DNA of 64,000 nt from Macrobrachium rosenbergii (Eukaryota > Arthropoda > Malacostraca > Decapoda > Palaemonidae). A program made the translations under genes and the position numbers. This document shows, one piece after another, positions 27,575 to 41,375 of this stretch. Numbering within the stretch: the stretch's first letter is position 1; each line of letters begins with the position of its first letter. The stretch covers positions 41,286,625 to 41,350,624 of the forward strand of contig NC_089783.1 of assembly GCF_040412425.1 (NCBI RefSeq), written 5' to 3'. The notes under the pieces are model-generated. The model was not told where the DNA came from and did not search any database. It was given only the letters and a program-made list of their open reading frames with translations.

Positions 27575-29583
27575 AGATATGTTGGTTTGGAAGATAATGT
27601 GTACATGTATGTAGCTTACCCACTCTTGTTTAATGTTTTACGTGCATGTTTCAATATTCCGCGTCTTTATTTTTTCATAATTTTATTAGATAATTATATC
27701 TTTGGCATGCTCTAGTATCCCCCTCAAGCAATTCGCTTATTTGTTTCAGTTTGCACTAACTGTCAATACTGGAAATTCATTGTGGCATTTCTCTTGTTTT
27801 CAATGTCGCTCATCGATTGAATTTCGACATCAACCCTTTTTCATGTAATTTCGTTCTTTCCTTATGTTATTGGTTCTGGAAATAAAACTAAGTCACTCCA
27901 ACGACCCCGCTATTTTGGGGAAATTACAGTATCGGAAGAAATAGTAGAGCAACATACAATGATTCAAAGTTATGTTTTTCCCCAAGCGGATGAAATGGAA
28001 AGTGTCATTCCATAAGTAGTCAAAGTCTGATGGCAAAAAATTTAATAAGTGGAAAGACTGCAAAAGTAGTTTTAATTGCACCTGATAAAGAGTCAACTAT
28101 TATAACATGGAACGTGCGGAATGAGATACCAGCAAATGCTATCACCCGGTGTTACGAGAATCATATTTTGATACAATTTTTTGACAATTATATTTTGTTG
28201 GCATACAGTTCTACAAAACCTAGTTTGGAAAATTATTTTCAATAGTGAAAAAATAGATGGTTATTACTGTGAGTGGGTTAAGTGGGTGGGAATGTTGGTT
28301 CAATTATTATTCTATTAAATTTCATTACCACACTGATCTAATTTTGCAAAATGTCTCGTATAACCAGACGGGTAATTCGCTTAATATAAAACCCCATTAT
28401 CTTTAAAAGTGCTATTACCAGAGACAAAACACGAAGGCGCTTTTAGGTGGAACTTCATTCTTAGGGGCATCTGGGGGCTCTTAACACAAAATTTCACTTT
28501 TCATTTCAACAGTAAATGTGATAAAAAAAAATATCTACTGAGAAAATGGTATTTTTTACGTTGTCATAATACTTTTGTCGATTTTCATCACCATTTTTGG
28601 GTTTTTTTAATAGCTTTTATGAATTTATAAACTAATTTTCACATATAATACGAACATGCGCTTTATTCGAATTTCAAAACAAGAAAATAAGAATTTCAAA
28701 AAGGAAAAAAATGTAAATCAAATGAACGCTGAAATGGCTTGTGTCCTTTTCCACTTCTTTTATAAGTGACAAAATGGAAAATCTATTTATCGCCTTTACA
28801 TTTAGGATTACAAAACGAAGATAATCCTCCTATTCAAAATTATTTCGTTTAATACCTATGAAGAGATGGAAAGAAATGATACCCCACATTCAGGCAACAT
28901 TTCCAATTTCTTAGTTTTTTTTTTTTTTTTTTTTTTTTGTCTGCTGATTGAAATCATCAACACAAACCTATTTCCATTTTACAATTCTTCTGCTCAGGAA
29001 TGAAGATGTTGAATCTTATGTGGTTTGATATAAAAGTGAACAACGGAAAAAAAATGTATATCCGAATCTAACAAAAGGTACGAACTAACATAGCGTTCCA
29101 TTTTAAATAATGGTCTAAAGAACTGAAAAACATTCATGTTAAAGGCAGACTGGCTTTTGGCGAATTATTCATTTGAGAATTTCCCTAAATACAAGTAAGA
29201 TTTCAAGAGCGTTAGAGTTATTTCGTCTCTTTAATGTTGATATTCATATATGTGAGTTCTGAACATTTTTTGGAGCTTAATGAACTCTTCTAATTATCAC
29301 AAAAATATATGAAATTTTCAATACACAAATACTCGTATCCTATATGATGCAGCCATGAACAGAGAATATTTTAAGAAAATTATCTCCCAATAACAATGGA
29401 GTAAAAAACTAATTGGTAAAAAAATAAATGCAAATATGGAATGAAGTAAAGTGGCAAATTCGAAGATCAGCAATTATGCCAGTAAATACTGTGTTTATAT
29501 TTGTTAAAGAAGACATCTACAAAATATTCCTTGTAAAATACTTTTCCCGCATATTCTAAGAAAGAATTGAACGTCTATTTCTT

Positions 29584-29585
<2 letters not shown>
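27571..29585. other. Unannotated unique sequence
   Basis: Two kilobases of ordinary AT-rich DNA with a poly-T run at 28915-28938. Nothing is supported. Confidence 0.45.

Positions 29586-29586
<1 letters not shown>

Positions 29587-29661
<75 letters not shown>
29587..29661. repeat. (GA)n microsatellite
   Basis: About 75 bp of GA. Confidence 0.95.
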
Positions 29662-29662
<1 letters not shown>

Positions 29663-29891
29663 CATGCTTAAGCATTTTCATAGGGTATTTGAATGTTAAC
29701 CACAAAATGCGAAATTAAGTACTGGTTTTGTATCAAAGGAATACACATTCGGGAGCTTTTCAGTTTCATTGACTCCTCTACTGATCAGGGATTTTAATCA
29801 AGACAATATTATTTCCCTAGAAATCTGTTAAGCCATCTAAAGTTATGAATACTCAACAGAAGGGTGAGCCATACTACATTAAATCATGTAA

Positions 29892-31139
<1,248 letters not shown>

Positions 31140-31140
31140 A

Positions 31141-31413
<273 letters not shown>

Positions 31414-31989
31414 TATTGCATGACCGGCGATAACCCATTTTTCAGTTCTACATGATGGAATATCTTATGCTTGAATTTTAAAACCCACCAGTGTCCTGCT
31501 GATCTAAGTTATAAATCATGTACCTGGCAGTTAGTCGCGTTTGCAAGGCCGTACCTAACTAGAGAAGGACATGGGGCTGGAGACACCCCCATTTAGAGGT
31601 ACCTATTCTAAAGCGGAACCTAAGTAAATGAAAAATAAGAACAGCCGCAACTTTCTTAAAGATAAAAGCTCACAAAACAAGGGCTCTTATTTATCTAGCG
31701 CACCGTAAATAAAGGCGTAACAGTGTCTTTCATTTATAACAACATAATGAAGCACTTGTACAGTACAACCCTCTTCAGCACTTAACAACTCTGGCACGTG
31801 GCACTTCACTCTTCCTTCTGGATAAGATCATCTACTGTATATTCTTGGGCAGTTTTACACAATTTAAATTTTACCTACTGGTGTGAAATAATCGCTTTAT
31901 TCAACACTGAATTTGAAATGCCGTGCTGTCATAAGAAGGTTCTGACATCCAAAATATAAGATAATAAGGGAGAGGAAGCTGGTATTCGG

Positions 31990-32202
31990 CATCAAATAGC
32001 AACACCGAAATTCCATCCACGAGTTATGCCCAATGATATTTTGTCTCTTGGTGATAATTAAACATTTGCAACTTCGTGTCATCATTGAACAGAATGAGTA
32101 AATCAATCACTCTGTGAAACAATAAAAGGATTTCGATATACAAAGCATTTTGTATATCAGAGGAAAGAACTGATGACGTCATATTCATTTGCTGGGGCTC
32201 TT

Positions 32203-32277
<75 letters not shown>

Positions 32278-32440
32278 CTGCGAGATCATCATCTGGGAAC
32301 GATAAATGTAGATAGAATGGCCCATTAATGGCAAGGGCTAGAGCATTCCCCTTTGAGGATATAACAGGCCTTATCCCCATGGATTACCATTAGATACGCA
32401 ACATAGTTCATATGTTTAATACCCAGGTGAGCGGCTCTTT
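31990..32440 (+). repeat. Diverged tandem duplication, copy 1
   Basis: Matches 32985-33400 in the same orientation at low identity (roughly 70% by eye). Shared pieces are ATTCCATC, GTCTCTTGGT-ATAA, AACATTTGCA, GAATGA-TA, TGGTGAAAC / TGTGAAAC, ATCTG-GGGAACG, TTCCCCTT-GAGGA, and TATC-CCATGGATT-CC. Copy 1 has gained an (AAT)n at 32205-32276. Confidence 0.65.
32205..32276. repeat. (AAT)n microsatellite
   Basis: About 24 units. It lies where the second copy of the local duplication has only a short AATAACAACAATAATTAT, so it expanded after duplication. Confidence 0.95.
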
Positions 32441-32670
32441 ATATATGAGTATATACAGTCTGTGGCATTATGTGTATCTGATATGCTTCCGGTAATGGAA
32501 TACATTACTGCGACCGAATAGACCTGCTCATTATCGCGGAAATAAGCATTTGAAATCAAGCACAATGACTTCTATTTGAGCATAACAAACTCTCTCATGT
32601 CTGTGTCGTTAAACGTACGTTTGTAAGCACCCATATAGTCCATCATCATTCATACAATGCATGATTCTGG

Positions 32671-32675
<5 letters not shown>

Positions 32676-32726
<51 letters not shown>
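32676..32726. repeat. (CT)n microsatellite
   Basis: About 50 bp of CT. Confidence 0.95.
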
Positions 32727-32729
<3 letters not shown>

Positions 32730-32894
32730 ATTAAGTAGAAGCGGAATCCCAAGTAGGTATTGTATAATTTCTAACAGAGAAAGACGGCGGGAATTAAAGC
32801 CACGTTTTATTTAGCTCATAAATATAAATATGCTCAGAATATGAAGGAAAGAGAACTGTTCATTTTATTAAGTTAATGTTTCGACGTTCAAAAT

Positions 32895-32897
<3 letters not shown>

Positions 32898-32961
<64 letters not shown>
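32898..32961. repeat. (GA)n microsatellite
   Basis: About 62 bp of GA, about 170 bp downstream of an opposite-sense (CT)n. Confidence 0.95.
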
Positions 32962-32965
<4 letters not shown>

Positions 32966-32984
32966 AATATGAGCTAAATGACAG

Positions 32985-33400
32985 CAAGGGAACTCCATCT
33001 AATAATCATGCGCTGGAATATTAAGTGTCTTGGTAATAAGGAACAATTTGCAGCCTTCCTTCATCATTTAAACCGAATGACTAGAGAAGCCACTTGGTGA
33101 AACAGCAAACAGACTTTCAAAACACAAACAGATATAATTTTTTACGTCGTGATGAAGGTTATATAGCGTAATATTCATCCATTCAATAACAACAATAATT
33201 ATCTGAGGGATTGTGATTCGGGAACGTAAAGGTAAATGTAATAAGTCCATAAATATCAGTAGCTGGAACCCTGCTGGAACCTGCTGGAACCTTCCCCTTG
33301 CGAGGACTAAGACAGGATAAGCCTTTCCTATCTCCATGGATTTCCGTTACGTACACTTCATAGTTTATGCGCTTAATGCAAGGGTGAATATAAATATGTA
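32985..33400 (+). repeat. Diverged tandem duplication, copy 2
   Basis: Partner of 31990-32440. It carries a private triplication of CTGCTGGAAC-like units (33262-33294). Confidence 0.65.
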
Positions 33401-33410
33401 TGTACGTATA

Positions 33411-33487
33411 CACACACACACACACACACATCTATCTATCTGTCTATCTAGCTATCTATCTATCTATTCATATATATATATATATAT
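33411..33487. repeat. (CA)n-(TATC)n-(AT)n compound microsatellite
   Basis: Ten CA units, then about nine TATC/TGTC units, then AT. Confidence 0.9.
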
Positions 33488-33614
33488 AAAACATTTGACC
33501 AATTTTTTCTAACCTTTCGTTTTACATGTCAAGAAATTTTCCTTTCAGAAATATATCTTTATTTGTCACTATTGCATAAAGAACGTACTTTTTTTACTGC
33601 ATAATAGCTTTTTT

Positions 33615-33875
33615 GCTATTACTATTATTATTTCCCATTTCAGTACAACATCTAATATTAATTTAATCAAGAAACTCAAACTGGTACTGAATTACTAATA
33701 TCGAATCACCACGCGTCTTTCAAAAGGGATTACTACTACTACTACTACTACTATACTGCTGCTACTACTACTGTCATTATTTCACAACTAAACAATACAA
33801 CTGAATATTGAAGGATCGTCGTATATTGCTTTCCCATTTACTCAAGAAATTCAAACTGATACCGAATTGCTTTCA
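33615..33875 (+). repeat. Tandem duplication, unit about 175 bp, with (TAC)n
   Basis: ATTTAATCAAGAAACTCAAACTGGTACTGAATTAC at 33660 is repeated with changes at 33835. The preceding ATTATTTC...TACAAC-T-AATATT words also repeat. A (TAC)n/(TGC) tract occupies 33730-33772 between them. Confidence 0.7.
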
Positions 33876-34397
33876 GGTTCGCAGACGGAAGGGGAAGGCT
33901 AATATGCAAATGCTTTTGGATAAATTTCATTTTCCTTTCCAGAGGGGAATTTAACGCTGACCAAGGATATATCACATAGTTTTAGGAAGCCAATGCCAAT
34001 AGTCTGCAAAGAAAGTCTAGTGGATCTGAAAATGGTAAAATGCTGAAACATAATATTAGATGGAAGAATAATAGAATTTGGAGGAGTTGGGGCGTGAAAT
34101 GTCAATGTGAAGGGAAGGCTATGATGGACTGAATGCCAAGCAATATGACAAACAAGATATGATTACATAGATATATCTGAACGTTATTTATTATCGTCGA
34201 TATTTCACTGGCCAAGATATCCCCCTTTTGAAACAGGTAAACTGATTAATCAGGAAGTCCTTTAAATTGAACAATTTAACCATAGTAACACTATGTGTTT
34301 ATAATATACTACTGTGCCACTATGAATAATGATCTACCACAATCACACTAGATTAATCTACAATATCTATTGCTGGATCAAATAATCTCAAACTCAC

Positions 34398-34532
34398 CTT
34401 GAATTTTGTTGTCAACGACACCCTCGTAAACAGCGGCGACAAAGACACCTTCCTATTACAGTCAGGTTCCATTCCTTGTCGTCCTCCATGACCACAGTGA
34501 CAGCAATATCCAATTCTCGGTCTTCGTGAAAA
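34398..34532 (-). pseudogene. Exon-like segment, copy 1, function unknown
   Basis: On the minus strand the segment lies between an acceptor-like ...GACAG and a donor-like CAAG|GTGAGT. It reads FHEDRELDIAVTVVM, EDDKEWNLTV in one frame and GVFVAAVYEGVVDNKIQ in another. The second copy (35874-36032) encodes the matching FHEGREFDIAVTVVM and GLFVSAAYKGNLDKKIQ with the same frame change, so protein-level similarity is maintained while the reading frame is broken in both. I do not recognise the family. Both are probably pieces of a duplicated, dead gene, or the exon boundary is different from what I assume. Confidence 0.4.
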
Positions 34533-35360
34533 CTGTCAACTTAAACTTGCGGAAACTGACATATCTGTTGTACAATTAGCGATTGCCTTTTGACAGTCTT
34601 TTCAAACGATCAATTCTTCACACACCTGGCTCTGCTGAAATTCGTTTGTGAACAACTGTATTTAATAACGCTGAATAAATCTTATTATTCTTCAGGGTTG
34701 GTGATATTTCCTCTATTATATTGTTCCCCTCAAGGTTACAGACTCTTGAGAGATAACAAATTCTCAATATTTCTGAACAGCTCTAACATCAGGAAAGTGT
34801 TCTGGTTCCAAACTATTCAGCCCTGCAACAGAACAAAACATAAGTTTTTACTGTGCATTACAATAAATATAAATCATTACTACCTAATGGCAAAACAGTG
34901 ATTCGATAAAACTCATTTAAATACAAAGGAAAGAATATTGTCGATTCAGCCTTTGGCAGGTGTGAAGCTGCAAAAAGTGCATTCGTTTTTACGTTGAACA
35001 GCGTAAATTCCAAAGTCACAGACGTATTACATTCCATCCCAACTAAATGCTACGAATATAGTGAAGAAAGTAGTTGTTGGTTTAGAAAAACGATGTCTCA
35101 CCTTCTTTTGTATAGTAACAAATTACACTACTATCAATGGAAAAGGAAAGTCATATATAGCCACCTTCCAAACCTATAGACTGTGCATCCCAATTCACTG
35201 CAGCATAAAAAGCTCCAATTTTATATGTATGATTCGGTATACTGGTTGAAAGTCATCATAATTTATCTATCTGAAAAACTCTAATTCTTCCTTTCACCTA
35301 TGCTAACAATTTACCACTTTATATATTTCTGCAAATTCCTTTCTTTATTTTATTGGCAAT

Positions 35361-35630
35361 TTAAGGATTGGGCATACTCGCCAAACACAGCTTTTTCATG
35401 GCCGGGGAGAATCAACCTTTTTGTGAGGATTCTCTGTTCCCCTTGACTTCGAGAGGCACTTGCTGGTTGAGTGGCCCAGTCTTGGGGATATTAGAAGCCG
35501 TTACCTCTCTGAGGTTCTTGACCGGGATGGTAGGTTCACCCTTGCCAAGATCCTTAGAGAGGATGTGGTGTATGATGCCAGTGGTATTTTTAAATTTACT
35601 GTCGACGCTGGTCTTCTCCCAAAAATATAA
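35361..35630 (+). pseudogene. LINE C-terminal fragment (region downstream of RNase H)
   Basis: From 35361 the plus strand reads LRIGHTRQTQLFHGRG, meets a stop, then from 35436 reads VPLDF, ERHLLVEWPSLGDIRS, RYLSEVLDRDGRFTLAKIL and ends at a stop at 35628-35630. LRIGHTR...TH followed by a Cys/His-containing 'HLLVECP' block is the standard C-terminus of arthropod LINEs that carry RNase H (Jockey/I-like groups). Here the C of ECP is W. The 3' UTR-like segment runs to an (ATTC)-type tail at about 35738-35757. It sits inside copy 1 of a tandem duplication and is missing from copy 2. The opposite-strand frame 35412-35648 is a shadow. Confidence 0.8.
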
Positions 35631-35873
35631 TACTTCATTCATTTTCATTTAACTTTTAGTTTTTATAGCAGCTATGTTGTTCATTTAATTGATATCGGCA
35701 CCAATGAACCAGTTGTCACGAAGCCAGATAACTCAAGATCATTCAATCATTCATTCAACTGCCACACTTCCCTTCTACAGAAAAGAACTGGTGGAACAAA
35801 CCCTTCATACATTCTATTTGTATGTGTAAAAATATTCAGTTATCTATTTATAGACATTTAATCTCAAACTCAC

Positions 35874-36032
35874 CTTGAATTTTTTTGTCAAGGTTACCCT
35901 TGTAAGCAGCACTGACAAAGAGTCCTTGCACCTTCTTGAAACGACGTAGGGAGCAGCAACACAGTCCGGTTCCATTCTTTGCCATCCATGACTACGGTGA
36001 CAGCAATGTCAAATTCTCGGCCTTCGTGAAAG
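35874..36032 (-). pseudogene. Exon-like segment, copy 2, function unknown
   Basis: On the minus strand it follows ...ATATTGACAG and ends CAAG|GTGAGT. It reads FHEGREFDIAVTVVM, DGKEWNRTV, then, after a +1 change of frame, RFKKVQGLFVSAAYKG, NLDKKIQ. It is 24 bp longer overall than copy 1: a 27-bp block between the two coding stretches is absent from copy 1, which has 3 extra bases elsewhere. The family is unknown to me. Confidence 0.4.
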
Positions 36033-36538
36033 CTGTCAATATTAACTTGCCGAGACTGACATAGCTGCTATACAATTACCGATTGCCTTTTGACAGTCCT
36101 TTCAGATGATCAGTTCTTCTTCAGACACCTGACTGTGCTGAAATTCGTGTGTGATATTTTCTCTCTAATATGTCGTTCGCCTCAAGGTTACAGACTCTCC
36201 AGAGATACAAAGGTCATCTCTGCAACAGAACAAAATTACCTAAGTTTCTGATGTACATTAAAATAAATATAAATCATTACTACCTAACGATAAATTAATA
36301 CTGTCAGTTCAGTCTTTGCAGATGCTAAGCTGCAACAGGCGCATTCGTTTTTATGCTGAATATCAAACATTACAAATTCAGAGACGTAATACATTTCATT
36401 CCGTCTAAATGCAAAGAAGATGAGACTACCCCGTATAGTGAAGGAAGTAGATGATGTTTAAAAATAAAAACGTTTCAGCGAGTTTTGTGTTCTCATAGAT
36501 AACAATGTCATATTTTGCCAGCCGTCGAAGTCTATAGG

Positions 36539-36570
36539 ATATAGAATTTAGGCCAAAGGCCAAGCACTGG
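36539..36570 (-). mobile_element. 32-bp truncated SINE insertion with 12-bp target-site duplication
   Basis: GAAGTCTATAGG occurs at 36527-36538 and 36571-36582. Between them lies a 32-bp insert containing TTTAGGCCAAAGGCCAAGCA, a word I associate with an abundant decapod SINE. The paralogous site in copy 1 (around 35168) has no insert. Confidence 0.75.
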
Positions 36571-37224
36571 GAAGTCTATAGGTCGTGTATGCCAATCCAT
36601 TCAAATATACAAGGCCCCTACTTTAGATGTATGATTCGGTACATCTGTTTAAAGTCAACATAACCGAACCATCTAAAAAACTCGAATCCTTCCTTTCACC
36701 TATGCTAACAATCTTACCATTTTATATATTTCTGCAAATTCCCTTTTTCTTTCATTTGCATTCAACAGCCACACTTCCTTCCCACAGAAGAGAGCTGGTA
36801 GAACCAACCTTTCATAGATTATATTTCTACATGTATAACATATTTAACTATGCATTCACAGACATTTAACTGTTAGCATTATACATTTTTCTCTGTCTAT
36901 GTGAATGGCGTATTTTACCTCCCCTAAGTCTCAATCTTTGTTTTTTTGTTAACAATTACAGTGTTAATAAAACTGATCATTTTGTTTTTCTCCCATTTAC
37001 TTCGTCTTACTTTGCTAGTAATATTTAAATTTTGTATGTACTCAATACATTCAAATTATGCCAATATATATTCTGTTTTAGTTTGCACCTGATGTATGGA
37101 TTTTTTTTTTTACTTTCCCAAACACAGCCATGATAACTGGATTTGGATTCCGGCAATGTTGGAGAAAAAAATAAATTTTTGACGTGACATGCTGAAGTTT
37201 TTACTCTCCTTCCTATTCTTTTAA

Positions 37225-37228
<4 letters not shown>

Positions 37229-37286
<58 letters not shown>

Positions 37287-37308
37287 GTTTATATATATTA
37301 TAATACTG

Positions 37309-37364
<56 letters not shown>
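37229..37364. repeat. (AT)n pair
   Basis: (AT)n at 37229-37280 and 37317-37364 around a short degenerate spacer. Confidence 0.95.
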
Positions 37365-37368
<4 letters not shown>

Positions 37369-37400
37369 GAATCTACTGGTCACTTTAACCAGACACATAT

Positions 37401-38003
<603 letters not shown>

Positions 38004-38245
38004 TTTACACAAGGCATTAACTGCAATACACTTGTAAATGGTGTAAGACATCACTAGCAACAAAGGGCACCAAATGGGGCGGGAGGGCTTCCCTGAAACG
38101 GGTTCTGTCTGTGAAACAGGGCAGGTTATTCTCGTAGACTTAGTAACTTGACGAATTTGTTATACCTAATTTGGGTATACATATGACTTACTATCTGGAA
38201 AAGAATACTGTGGGGGTAAGACATCAATGGCACCAAAGGGGGTTG

Positions 38246-38250
<5 letters not shown>

Positions 38251-38312
<62 letters not shown>

Positions 38313-38333
38313 GGGTGTTAGGGAGAAGAAAGA

Positions 38334-38406
<73 letters not shown>
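38251..38406. repeat. Two (GA)n tracts
   Basis: (GA)n at 38251-38307 and 38336-38406, separated by a G-rich purine spacer. Together this is about 155 bp of nearly pure purine on the plus strand. Confidence 0.95.
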
Positions 38407-38409
<3 letters not shown>

Positions 38410-38410
<1 letters not shown>

Positions 38411-39560
38411 TATCGGTTGTCGTCCAGAGTTATCCCGGGCTGCACCGAGTTGGTCAGCTAGTGTTATATATAGCATGAGACAATATTAACTGAAGCTTTT
38501 TGAACTGAGTCTTGAGTAACAGTAATTTGCTAAAATTTCTAACATATGTTTCCTTTTGGTATTTTTACTCCCAACAACATTATCTACAAATGACATTTCT
38601 CCTCATCCTAAGTTTCCGGTTGTTATTTCCATTTACATCACCGCGCATCGATCATGGTTGTCATTGGTATAATGGGTATTTTATACCTGGGATCCTCAAT
38701 CACTCATAAATGAGAGCTACATTTGCCAAAATGCCGTTCGCAACATGCGGATGTTGGATACCCACACAGTATAGTGCAATCAGGTCACATTAATAAAATA
38801 AAGTGCATGCCGTATATTGACTTCCAATTTTGACGGATTTGTGTCTTTTGATTAACTTTCGTTACTTCAAATCCACAGAGGTATTCGGATAAATAACATA
38901 ACATTTTTACAGATTTTGAAGGCGTTATATTTTGTGAGTCAGTAACCAAGACAAATAGTAAAACTCAACAGGGAGACTTTGAACTTTTAATAGTTGGTAT
39001 ATCGTAAGAGCTTATTATATTTCTACTTATTAGTTCTATGTGAAACATCCGATGCGGAAAGATGATTTATACAAGTTTGCTTCCTATTTTAAGTTATAAT
39101 TATCAATATACAATACAATATTCGATTATAAATATGATAAAAAAGTATTATGCATTTGATCAACAGCCCTTTTTTTAATATGATCCGACTTTCTTCTCAA
39201 CGATAGTTGCCAAATTCTAAGCTTAGGAACATCAGACACGGAAAACACAAGTTGAAGAAACGAAAACTTGTTAGTGGGGGTTATCCTTCAAAAGAGATCG
39301 AGTACAAGACTGAATCGCTTGGAAGTTTTAATTTCACACGGGTACAGGTACGTTGTGCAATGGAATACCTGCTAAGACTGTTTCGTTCGGAAGTAACAGA
39401 AAACCTTTGTCAGAAATTCAACAGCTCCTCCAGTTAGAAATGTACTGTCGCGTGCCCTGATCAAACTCCGGCAGCGATTAGATACTGCACTCGTGTATGA
39501 TTTCAGAGGCTGAATGATACGTGAGGCAAGGCAGAGGAGTCTGTTTTCGATTTTTTTTTT
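38410..39560. other. Unannotated unique sequence
   Basis: No supported gene. The 76-codon frame at 39207-39437 is Lys/Arg-rich without a recognised domain. Confidence 0.45.
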
Positions 39561-39562
39561 TT

Positions 39563-40147
39563 CAGCATTAAACCCTGTTAATGTTCAGGCAGCGTAAAAT
39601 ATGCTGTATATTTTCTTGTTGAAAAGATCTATTTATTTCTCTTATATCCTATTGGAATTAACGTTTTTTCTCATTTCTAATCTTATTATTATTATTATTA
39701 TCATCAACCTGAAGCAAAGAATATCTATACCCTTATACTTATGTTTTTAAGAGGAACCTTCACGCGCACGATTATATTGTGCTTATGTCAGCATCACAGA
39801 CTGTTAATGTTTGGCAGCGATAAACTCACTGTATATTTTCTTGGTGAAAAGATACATATTTTTTAGCAACTCTTTGGAATCTACGTGTTTTTTTTTTTTT
39901 TTTTTTTGCTTTATTTATCATTTGAACATTCTATTTTCAAGGCGATAATTAAGGTAAAGAATCAGTCGATTATTATCGGTCGTGAAAGTTACCTTTAGGA
40001 TAGTATGGTTGTTATAATAATTTGCTTTGAAATAAATTTCTTGCCCTATTCTGTTAGATTTGTTAAGTATAAAATAGGTTAGTGATATTTCACGTCACTA
40101 CTTACTGTTTCCATTTCTATTCTGTCTCTGATTAACCTTTACTTTCA

Positions 40148-40191
<44 letters not shown>

Positions 40192-40290
40192 AAAGCAAAG
40201 ACAGGCTTTCATCTTTGAATAGTCATACCCTTTCACTTTAGATTTTACGAAGAAACTTGGCACGTACAATTATATATTTCCCAATGTTCT
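39563..40290 (+). repeat. Tandem duplication, unit about 226 bp, with (ATT)n
   Basis: CTGTTAATGTT-GGCAGCG at 39575 and 39801, and CTGTATATTTTCTTG-TGAAAAGAT at 39604 and 39829. The later part of the unit ((ATT)n, AAGCAAAGA, AT-CCCTT) recurs at 39682-39735 and 40147-40235, the second copy being enlarged by a poly-T and additional sequence. Confidence 0.8.
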
Positions 40291-40982
40291 AACATAAAAC
40301 ATAAAATATTTTAAAATTATTTATATTGTATCACACGATATATCAACCGTTCCTCTGTAATTCATGATTACAAATAAGACTTTTACTACCTTGTTTGTAA
40401 GACATCCTTCACATTTTACCCACCTACGGTATCCTTACTATGAAATATATTAAACTGAGAAATTGCGAGTCCATAATTTTATTACAGTGTGTCATTAAAT
40501 GGAATTTACATTTTAAATCACGATTCCCTCTTGAAGCTTTCCATCCATTCACTTTTTGAAAAGCAACTGGTACCAGTCGCCTTGCAAGACAGTGATTTTC
40601 AGAGAATTTTGTAATTTTACCTGTTTCCAATAGTTTCGTAAACTATAATCCACCTCTTTGGCGTAACACTGACAACCATTTTGTCATTCCTCACTTTGAG
40701 TTGTGGCATGTACTACCTCGACAGTAATGATCACACATGTCGAACCCTACAGCGTTCTTATGTCATCCAGGTGTACGAATTATATTTTCTTTGCGCTCGT
40801 ATCAGACAGAGATGCGGTGATTACGAGAGATGTTTTTTTGTGGTTTTTCGAATAATAATCATACCCGCATGAAAAGTGCAGCCCATTTGGCAAATCAATC
40901 CAGTCCACTTTTACGTGTGGTGCGAAAGCTGTTCCTGGGATTCAGTTACAGAAATTTTCTACAAAAACCAAACAAGTAAAAT

Positions 40983-41375
40983 ATGCGCCGAAGTTTCTTT
41001 GGCGCAATCGAGTTTTCTGTACAGCCGTTAATGCGCATAATCAAGGCCACCGAAAACAGATCTTTCTTTCTGTGGTCTCGTTATAATGCTGTATGAGCCG
41101 CGGCCCATGAAATTTTAACCACGGCCTAGTGGTGGCCTATCCTATATCGTTACCAGAAGCACGATTATGGCTAACTTTAATCTTAAATAAAATAAAAACT
41201 ACTTAGGCTAGAGGGCTGCAATTTGGTATGTTTGATGATTGGAGGATGGATGATCAACATACCAATTTGCAGCCCTCTAGCCTCAGTAGTTTTCAAGATC
41301 TGAGGGCGGACAGAAAAGTGCGGACAGAATAAAGTGCGGACGGACATACAAAGCCGGCACAATAGTTTACTTCCA
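40983..41375 (-). mobile_element. Hairpin-bearing interspersed repeat, copy 2
   Basis: Reverse-complement copy of the repeat at 10436 and 48437. This is the best preserved of the three: the hairpin extends to about 45 paired bases per arm (41194-41294), and the small terminal GCGCCGAAG...CTTTGGCGC hairpin is at 40987-41006. Confidence 0.9.
41194..41294. repeat. Long internal hairpin of repeat copy 2
   Basis: AAAAACTACTTAGGCTAGAG on the left pairs with CTCTAGCCTCAGTAGTTTT on the right, through GGGCTGCAA-TTGGTATGTT / AACATACCAATTTGCAGCCC, around a loop of about 12-15 nt. Length and shape are those of a microRNA-precursor-like foldback. Confidence 0.85.

Larger units (their letters stand above)
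34385..35868 (-). repeat. Tandem duplication with exon-like segment, copy 1 (carries a LINE insertion)
   Basis: Matches 35864-36870 throughout. Shared landmarks include CTCAAACTCACCTTGAATTTT, TGACAGCAAT-TC-AATTCTCGG, CTTCGTGAAA, GATTGCCTTTTGACAGTC, CAAGGTTACAGACTCT, AAATATAAATCATTACTACCTAA, TGTATGATTCGGTA and TTCCTTTCACCTATGCTAACAAT. A 5'-truncated LINE (about 35357-35752) interrupts only this copy. Confidence 0.85.
35864..36870 (-). repeat. Tandem duplication with exon-like segment, copy 2
   Basis: Partner of 34385-35868 without the LINE. It carries instead a 32-bp SINE snippet at 36539-36570. Confidence 0.85.

Noticed and set aside
35412..35648. 78-codon minus-strand frame across the LINE fragment
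   Set aside because: Antisense shadow of the LINE C-terminus, whose plus-strand reading matches a known family.
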